Shown piece after piece: positions 15,689 to 20,351 of a stretch of DNA of 20,351 bases. The stretch covers positions 1 to 20,351 of the forward strand of contig JAJDBA010000116.1 of the NCBI GenBank assembly GCA_029261675.1. Direction: 5' to 3'. The stretch comes from Nitrospinaceae bacterium (GTDB lineage Bacteria > Nitrospinota > Nitrospinia > Nitrospinales > VA-1). Position 1 is the stretch's first letter. Each line of letters starts with the position of its first letter. The position numbers and the translations under genes were made by a program. Under the pieces are notes generated by a model. It was not told where the DNA came from. It ran no database searches and saw only the letters and a program-made list of their open reading frames with translations.

Positions 15689-15718
15689 TTGACAGTCGAT
15701 TGGTATTAAGAGTAAAAT
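15689..15718 (+). promoter_or_regulatory. Strong sigma70-like promoter for the HNH gene
   Basis: TTGACA (15689-15694, perfect) is spaced 18 bases from TAAAAT (15713-15718, 5/6). It is the best promoter match in the window and lies 60 bases ahead of the chosen start of the HNH gene. Confidence 0.6.
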
Positions 15719-15778
15719 TTTTGGAATTGTGGTTGCGTAAATTAATTCATGCTGTTCAGCCTTAAGGGGTGTGGAATT

Positions 15779-16321
15779 ATGCTGGATTCATTTAAAAGCT
15801 TGGTGTTGAACTATTCTTATGAGCCTCTGCAATTTTGCAGCGCCCGCCATGCTCTGATTATGATTTTTGGAGGCAGAGCAGAAGAGCTTGATAATTCTGA
15901 TTATTTCGTGCGAACACCCACTACAAATTTTGCCATTCCAACTGTGATTCGAGTCTTGAAAATGGTTCACCGCAACCATAAAAATGGCATTTCCTTCAGC
16001 AAAAAAAACATATTACGTCGTGATAATTATACGTGCCAATATTGTGGCGCCTCGGACCACCCTTTGACAGTTGATCATATTATGCCCAAGTCGAGGGGGG
16101 GTAAAACGAATTGGACCAATGTGGTTGTAGCGTGTAAAAGTTGTAATCTAAGAAAAGGAAATCGCACGCCCGTGGAAATCGATATGAAACTGAATCGCAA
16201 ACCAACTAAACCCGATTATAGTTTTGTGCCTTTTATTATCCCACCTAGTCCAGATTCCCATCTTGAAACCTGGCAAAAGTACATCCCTAAGAAAATGCTT
16301 GCTAAAACTTCAAGCTGTTAG
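15779..16321 (+). CDS. HNH endonuclease
   Basis: The product (180 residues from the chosen start) begins with LVLNYSYEPLQFCSARHA, the N-terminal signature of a widespread stand-alone HNH family, and has the HNH core around residues 88-128: CQYCG, LTVDHIMPKSRGGKTNWTNVVVACKSCN, followed by RKGNRTP. The two Cys pairs hold a structural zinc, and the DH...N...N/H residues make the metal-dependent nuclease site. Its cellular role is not established; similar genes are common in genomes and are not tied to mobile DNA here. An ATG at 15749 would add ten residues but lacks a Shine-Dalgarno, while AAGGGG (15764-15769) is nine bases before the ATG at 15779. Confidence 0.9.
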   Translation: MLDSFKSLVLNYSYEPLQFCSARHALIMIFGGRAEELDNSDYFVRTPTTNFAIPTVIRVLKMVHRNHKNGISFSKKNILRRDNYTCQYCGASDHPLTVDHIMPKSRGGKTNWTNVVVACKSCNLRKGNRTPVEIDMKLNRKPTKPDYSFVPFIIPPSPDSHLETWQKYIPKKMLAKTSSC

Positions 16322-16397
16322 CGTTCTTTGATTTATATATATGATAAGGTTGTAGTTATTACTGGTTTTTCGTTTGCACACTAGTCCCGCAGGTATT

Positions 16398-17714
16398 ATG
16401 GAACCCAAGTCACTTATCCAGATCATTTCCGAAGAGGAGTTCTTGAAAATAGTTCAAGAACCCTGTGAACTGTTTTTTATGGTAGGCAACGATTTTGCCA
16501 AAATTGTTGCGGGGAATGATGATGTCTCAAGGAAAATTTACTCAAGATTGATGCAGGAGTCTGAATACTTGGAAAGTGTTTTGGATGAGCATGGGGCGCG
16601 CGAGAATAAAGCCTGGTCTTTTTTTTCTGAATATATTGCCTGCATTCGAAACCTTGCTATTGTTGCTTTTTATATCAAACATATTCTTGATCGTTATCCT
16701 TATTATAAATTGAAGGAAACTAAAGAAATTGATAAAGAGTTTCATTCAGCTGCCAACCATTTACTGAAATTCATAAACAAATCAATACTCAATTTGAAGG
16801 AAGAAGTAGTTCGCACAGGAATGAGTAACGGATTAAAATGTGCTGTGAATAAGGGGTCAGACGATGAGTTTTTCAAAATCGAGTCTAACAAGCGACTTCC
16901 GAAAAACATATTGGATGATGAAGTTAAGGAAGAGAGGGAACGGGTAATTGATCTTTGTCAAAAATATCGAAAGATAGCTAAATTAATTCAAGAAGTAAAA
17001 ATCGAAAAATCAGAAGATGTGAAAACTTTTCGGGCTTTAATTCCTTCTAAACTGGATGAAAAAATTGCTCGCATGTATAAAGAGCATATTCATAGTGTGC
17101 AGTCAGAATATGACACCTATGTTAAAAACACATCCCTTGAGAAAGAGAACAAAGAGTTGAGTAACTTCAGAGGCTATGTTTCCATGCCCCTGCATCTTCT
17201 AGAGGTGATACTCTGGCTTTGCCATTTCTATGAACGTCATGAAGATGATATTCGTCATGGAGAATGTAAACAAAGCATTTCCCGAATGGTCAACAAGGAT
17301 GAACTTCTCGGACATATTGTGAATTTTGGTTTTAATTTCAGCCAACATTTTTTGCGCGAAGGGGATAAAATTGCTACCGCAATCCTCAAAAGTTTTGTCG
17401 AAAATGTTCGTGCTGAGGTGACCATCCCCCAACCCTTGGGATTTCATGCCAGGCCTTCCACTTATATTTCTCTCATTGCCCGCCAGTATGAAGGTGACCT
17501 GCATATGCTTATAGATGGAGATAAATATAACGCCAAATCGGTTATGAGCCTTTTGCAGGCAGGAGGGGCCCTTGCCGATAAGGGATATCAAACCGTAGAA
17601 TTTGAGGGCTCGAAACAGGCTATTGAGGATGTGAAAGTTCTTGCTCAACATAATTATTGTGAAGAAGGCGAGTTCCCCCGCAAGCTCAGTTATTTAAGAC
17701 CCGACGGAACTTGA
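16398..17714 (+). CDS. HPr-domain fusion protein with large uncharacterised N-terminal region
   Basis: From the chosen ATG the product has 438 residues. The last ~95 form an HPr-like domain: QPLGFHARPST with the phosphorylatable histidine (codon 17445-17447, residue 350), and NAKSVMSLLQAGG with the serine equivalent to Ser46 of Bacillus HPr (residue 381). The preceding ~340 residues are helical, charged, without TM segment, and match nothing I know. HPr carries phosphate from enzyme I in the PTS or acts as a regulator; a normal HPr is about 88 residues, so this is a regulatory-type fusion. A TTG at 16374 would add eight residues but has no Shine-Dalgarno; the ATG has AGG nearby. It heads a tight rightward cluster (Nudix, CvpA, aminotransferase, coaE). 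No enzyme I or HPr kinase lies in the window. Confidence 0.8.
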   Translation: MEPKSLIQIISEEEFLKIVQEPCELFFMVGNDFAKIVAGNDDVSRKIYSRLMQESEYLESVLDEHGARENKAWSFFSEYIACIRNLAIVAFYIKHILDRYPYYKLKETKEIDKEFHSAANHLLKFINKSILNLKEEVVRTGMSNGLKCAVNKGSDDEFFKIESNKRLPKNILDDEVKEERERVIDLCQKYRKIAKLIQEVKIEKSEDVKTFRALIPSKLDEKIARMYKEHIHSVQSEYDTYVKNTSLEKENKELSNFRGYVSMPLHLLEVILWLCHFYERHEDDIRHGECKQSISRMVNKDELLGHIVNFGFNFSQHFLREGDKIATAILKSFVENVRAEVTIPQPLGFHARPSTYISLIARQYEGDLHMLIDGDKYNAKSVMSLLQAGGALADKGYQTVEFEGSKQAIEDVKVLAQHNYCEEGEFPRKLSYLRPDGT

Positions 17715-17732
17715 GTAATTACTTTTGTACAA

Positions 17733-18272
17733 ATGACTAGGCTGAGCGATGTTCAAAATGAAATTTATGATGTCGTAGACGAAGCGGATCAGGTGATCGG
17801 TCAGGCTACTCGACGAGAAATCCATCAAAAAAAACTTTTACACCGTTCCATCCATATCTTGGTTTTTAATTCCCAAAATCAGGTGTTTTTGCAGAAAAGA
17901 GCAATGGTTAAAGATGAAAACCCAGGTTTGTGGGATACTTCTTCGGCGGGGCATGTCGATTCGGGAGAATCTTATGACGATTGTGCACATAGAGAACTGT
18001 GGGAGGAACTTGGCATAAAGGCTATATTAAAGCCTTTAGAAAAAATCGAAGCCTGTCAGGAGACTTATCAGGAACATGTTCAAATCTATACTTGTAGAAC
18101 AAATGCTCAGATAAAAATCAACTTGGATGAAATTAGTGAGGGGAAATATTTCGATTTGAAAGTTCTCGAAAGTGAAATTCAAAAAAAACCAGAACAGTTT
18201 ACATCGTCTTTTAAATTGATTTTTAAAAAATATGGGTCGGTACTTTCAATGAATGCTTCTATTAAATTATGA
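17733..18272 (+). CDS. Nudix hydrolase, YfcD/IPP-isomerase-like
   Basis: The 179-residue protein has a complete Nudix box at 73-95 (G-x5-E-x7-REL-x-EE-x-GI, starting GHVDSGE). The opening EIYDVVDEADQVIGQATR and LLHRSIHILVFN, with QKRAMVKDENPGLWDTSSAGH, is typical of the subgroup annotated as YfcD-like or isopentenyl-diphosphate-isomerase-like. Nudix enzymes hydrolyse nucleoside diphosphates linked to another group using Mg2+ held by the box; the substrate is not predictable here. The IPP isomerase-specific catalytic residues were not verified, so I prefer hydrolase. Its stop overlaps the next start (ATGA at 18269-18272), which indicates translational coupling with the CvpA gene. Confidence 0.9.
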   Translation: MTRLSDVQNEIYDVVDEADQVIGQATRREIHQKKLLHRSIHILVFNSQNQVFLQKRAMVKDENPGLWDTSSAGHVDSGESYDDCAHRELWEELGIKAILKPLEKIEACQETYQEHVQIYTCRTNAQIKINLDEISEGKYFDLKVLESEIQKKPEQFTSSFKLIFKKYGSVLSMNASIKL

Positions 18273-18949
18273 CTACTTTTGACATTGTTGTTTGTTCCAT
18301 CATAGGTTTGAGTGTGATATTTTCCCTTTTTAAGGGATTCCTCAAAGAAGTATTCTCCTTAATTGCATATTTGGGCGGTTATCTTATGGCCTCCAAATAT
18401 CAAGATGTTTTTTCCCAACTTCTTATGGAAAGCATTCCTAGTAAACCGATTGCAAAACTGATTGCATTTGTGGGAATTTACATTATGACTGCAATTATAA
18501 TCTCCCTTATGGGTAGAGTTGCGAGAGGGTTTATAATGTCGGCCACCAAATTATCAGGATATGACCGATTAGCTGGAGGTTTTGTGGGCTTTGCCAAAGG
18601 TGTGATGATAGTGGTTGCTCTTACATTTCCGTTGCAGTTTTTCCCTGAAGTCGGCAAAAAGCTTATGAAGGACTCACAAACAGCTCCTCATCTAGCCAAA
18701 GTATTAACGTTTATAAATCAGAATCCCGAGTCCCTCAACTTTCGAAAAAAATTGACGGATTTTGATATGGGAGGTATGAAAGAGAAATTTGAAGAATTGA
18801 AAGAAATGAAGGGTATGGCTGATCAATTTGAGGATTTAAAGAAGAGTATGGGAGGCGACTCAAAAAAAGACGAGAAGCCTTTGGATCAGTATTCTAAAGA
18901 AGATATTCAAAAATTGACGGATATATTAAAGTCTGTTGAAAAGAAATAA
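18269..18949 (+). CDS. CvpA family membrane protein
   Basis: The 226-residue product has four hydrophobic segments in its first ~125 residues with the CvpA hallmarks: TFDIVVCSIIGLSVIFSLFKGFLKE at the start, IAYLGGYLMAS, and the YDRLAGGFVGFAKGV loop before the last TM helix. CvpA proteins sit in the inner membrane; in E. coli the gene is linked to colicin V production and purF, and the wider family is tied to envelope stress. The C-terminal ~90 residues are a charged, repetitive coiled-coil-like tail (MKEKFEELKEMKGMADQFEDLKKSM) that extends beyond the minimal family length. It overlaps the Nudix gene by four bases. Confidence 0.88.
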   Translation: MTTFDIVVCSIIGLSVIFSLFKGFLKEVFSLIAYLGGYLMASKYQDVFSQLLMESIPSKPIAKLIAFVGIYIMTAIIISLMGRVARGFIMSATKLSGYDRLAGGFVGFAKGVMIVVALTFPLQFFPEVGKKLMKDSQTAPHLAKVLTFINQNPESLNFRKKLTDFDMGGMKEKFEELKEMKGMADQFEDLKKSMGGDSKKDEKPLDQYSKEDIQKLTDILKSVEKK

Positions 18950-18984
18950 ATACTTATTCTTACCGTTTCCACTCCTGACTTATT

Positions 18985-19842
18985 ATGACAACCAAAATTA
19001 ATATTAATGGTGAGATTAAGGACGAAGCCTTCATCTCGATCCTAGATCATGGATTTTTATTTGGTGACAGTGTTTATGAAGTGATTTGCACAATCCACGG
19101 CAAACCCTATTTTCAAGATGAACATTTGAAAAGGCTTTATTCTTCTGCATCAGGAATTTCATTGGAAATTCCACATGATCAAGATTGGATAAAAAAACAG
19201 ATCCAAATCACATTAGATTCTGCAGGTAACCCAGAGTCCTATGTCCGAATTATTGTTACTCGGGGGGTGGGTGATTTAGATATTGATCCCTCATCCTGTT
19301 TTCATCCTAATCTGATTATCTTCGTCAAAAATATTCCTCAAATACCTGATGAAAGTTATGAAAAGGGCATTCCCGTTGCGTTGGTATCCATCAAGCGAAA
19401 TTCACGCGATGCACTTGACCCCGCTGTCAAAACAGGGAACTATCTGAATAATGTTTTAGCAAGGGTTGAAGCTCAAAAGGCGGGTGCTGCCGATGCCATA
19501 ATGGTTAATCCTTGGGGACAATTGACAGAAAGCACGACAAGTAATTTGTTTTTTGTGCGAGAAGGGCGGCTATTAACACCTGAAAAAGGTTGTGGAATTC
19601 TTTCGGGGATCACGCGGGAAAAAATAATTCAACTGGCACATGAAAATGGGATGTCTTTGGAAGAGGGCGCTTGGCCTGGAGAAGAGCTGTTGAAAGCTGA
19701 AGAAATATTTTTGTCGGGAACCGTGAAAAAAGTTATGCCCGTTTCTATACTGGATAATCGTCCCGTAGGTACGGGAAAGCCGGGACCTATAACTCAAAAA
19801 ATGATGCGACTTTATTCTGAGTTGTTGGAGAGCCTTGCTTGA
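18985..19842 (+). CDS. Class IV PLP aminotransferase (branched-chain / D-amino acid type)
   Basis: The 285-residue protein is a fold-type IV aminotransferase. Its signatures are SILDHGFLFGDSVYEVICT at the N-terminus, the PLP-binding Lys149 in AVKTGNYLNNVLAR, and LTESTTSNLFFV with Glu182, which contacts the pyridine nitrogen. The GITREKII segment and FLSGTVKKVMPV complete the pattern. The YVRIIVTRG strand fits the group containing IlvE and DAAT-type enzymes; distinguishing branched-chain aminotransferase, D-alanine aminotransferase and aminodeoxychorismate lyase is not safe by eye. It most likely acts in amino acid synthesis in the cytosol. It follows the CvpA gene by 35 bases and precedes coaE by about 20. 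Confidence 0.88.
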   Translation: MTTKININGEIKDEAFISILDHGFLFGDSVYEVICTIHGKPYFQDEHLKRLYSSASGISLEIPHDQDWIKKQIQITLDSAGNPESYVRIIVTRGVGDLDIDPSSCFHPNLIIFVKNIPQIPDESYEKGIPVALVSIKRNSRDALDPAVKTGNYLNNVLARVEAQKAGAADAIMVNPWGQLTESTTSNLFFVREGRLLTPEKGCGILSGITREKIIQLAHENGMSLEEGAWPGEELLKAEEIFLSGTVKKVMPVSILDNRPVGTGKPGPITQKMMRLYSELLESLA

Positions 19843-19865
19843 ATCTTAGCTGAATGGAGTACGAA

Positions 19866-20351
19866 TTGTCTTTATTGGTTGGCCTTACAGGAGGAATGGG
19901 ATCCGGTAAAACGTTGGCATCCTCCTTTTTTAAAGATTTAGGAGCATTTATCCTTGATGCCGACCTAATTTGCCGGAAGTTGGTAGAACCTGGCCAATCT
20001 GCATGGAAGGAAATTTCAGATGCTTTTGGAAAAGAAGCTTTTACTGCATCTGGAAATTTGGAGAGAAAAAAACTTGCCGAAATTGTTTTTAATGATCCTG
20101 AAAAAAAAAGAATTCTGGAGGGCATCCTCCATCCCAAGGTATTCGAGTTAGAAAAGCTTGAATATGAAGCTATCCGTAGAGAGCATTCGAATGCCGTGGT
20201 CCTTGTGGATGCAGCTTTGCTGATAGAGTCAGGCAATTATAAAAAGATGGACAAAGTTATTGTCGTCAACTCGGATGAAAAGAGCCGAATCAACCGGATT
20301 TTAGCCCGAAGTAAAATGAGCCTAGATGAAGTAACTGCCAGAATCAAAAAT
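19866..20351 (+). CDS. coaE: Dephospho-CoA kinase, 5' part (cut by window end)
   Basis: The visible 162 residues start SLLVGLTGGMGSGKT with the P-loop (9-16), followed by LDADLICRKLVEPG, an LHP motif in GILHPKVFE and VVLVDAALLIESGNYKKMDKVIVV, all diagnostic of CoaE, which phosphorylates dephospho-CoA in the last step of coenzyme A synthesis. The gene runs off the right edge; about 35-40 residues are missing. An ATG at 19854 is in frame but has no Shine-Dalgarno; the TTG at 19866 has GGAG six bases ahead and gives the family's usual distance to the P-loop, so I prefer TTG, in keeping with other TTG starts here. Confidence 0.92.
   Translation, partial: MSLLVGLTGGMGSGKTLASSFFKDLGAFILDADLICRKLVEPGQSAWKEISDAFGKEAFTASGNLERKKLAEIVFNDPEKKRILEGILHPKVFELEKLEYEAIRREHSNAVVLVDAALLIESGNYKKMDKVIVVNSDEKSRINRILARSKMSLDEVTARIKN

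Noticed and set aside
15779..16321. HNH gene as a homing endonuclease or mobile element
   Set aside because: No intron, intein, terminal repeat or mobile gene is near; it belongs to a widespread stand-alone family.
17199..17651. 150-residue minus-strand frame
   Set aside because: It is antisense to the HPr fusion gene including the HPr domain and has no recognisable motif.
19787..20236. 149-residue minus-strand frame
   Set aside because: It is antisense to the aminotransferase end and coaE, both clear genes; the Ser-rich product looks like a shadow.

Overview
The window is an ordinary bacterial chromosome segment, AT-leaning (GC in the low 40s % by eye) and densely coded. A lipid II flippase (MurJ), a SlyB-type outer-membrane lipoprotein and periplasmic domains point to a Gram-negative organism. 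Cytochrome c-fused FTR1, ThrH, an M32 carboxypeptidase and an HPr-fusion protein would suit a Nitrospinota- or deltaproteobacteria-like lineage, but that placement is a guess from gene style and was not tested. No tRNA, rRNA, CRISPR array, insertion sequence or phage gene was seen. No gene-free stretch exceeds about 210 bases. TTG and GTG starts with good Shine-Dalgarno spacing are common here.

Left part (1-5035). The 3' end of a KDPG aldolase gene and an 88-residue acidic orphan lie on the plus strand. They converge on a leftward iron locus, read in transcription order as: a half-ferritin-like 83-residue protein; a cytochrome c-FTR1 iron permease; and a two-TM protein carrying a seven-Asp-box beta-propeller in the periplasm. 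A good Fur-box match overlapping a candidate promoter sits just upstream of the permease. The permease and the propeller protein are otherwise unrelated, yet they end in the same roughly 53-residue His/Cys-bearing helical tail, aligned without gaps at about 36 % identity and predicted to be cytosolic in both. This is the most interesting feature of the window.

Middle part (5036-11089). Going right are a SlyB-like lipoprotein, an M32 metallocarboxypeptidase and a zinc-ribbon/TM/SH3 protein, closely spaced. Going left is murJ-thrH. An unrecognised 184-residue protein diverges from murJ, and a GNAT acetyltransferase converges on it.

Right-middle part (10628-13890). A leftward three-gene operon encodes a MoxR-like AAA+ ATPase, a 610-residue protein of uncertain family (N-terminus reminiscent of DUF5682/TraB-like proteins that accompany MoxR ATPases) and the GNAT enzyme. 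A perfect inverted repeat overlaps its likely promoter. This is a candidate poorly described chaperone-ATPase system, here without a VWA partner.

Right part (14061-20351). All genes run rightward: a 57-residue single-TM protein, an FAD-linked oxidase of the glycolate/D-lactate dehydrogenase type, an HNH endonuclease with a strong promoter, then a tight cluster of an HPr-domain fusion protein, a Nudix hydrolase, a CvpA-family membrane protein, a class IV aminotransferase and the 5' part of coaE (dephospho-CoA kinase), cut by the window edge.
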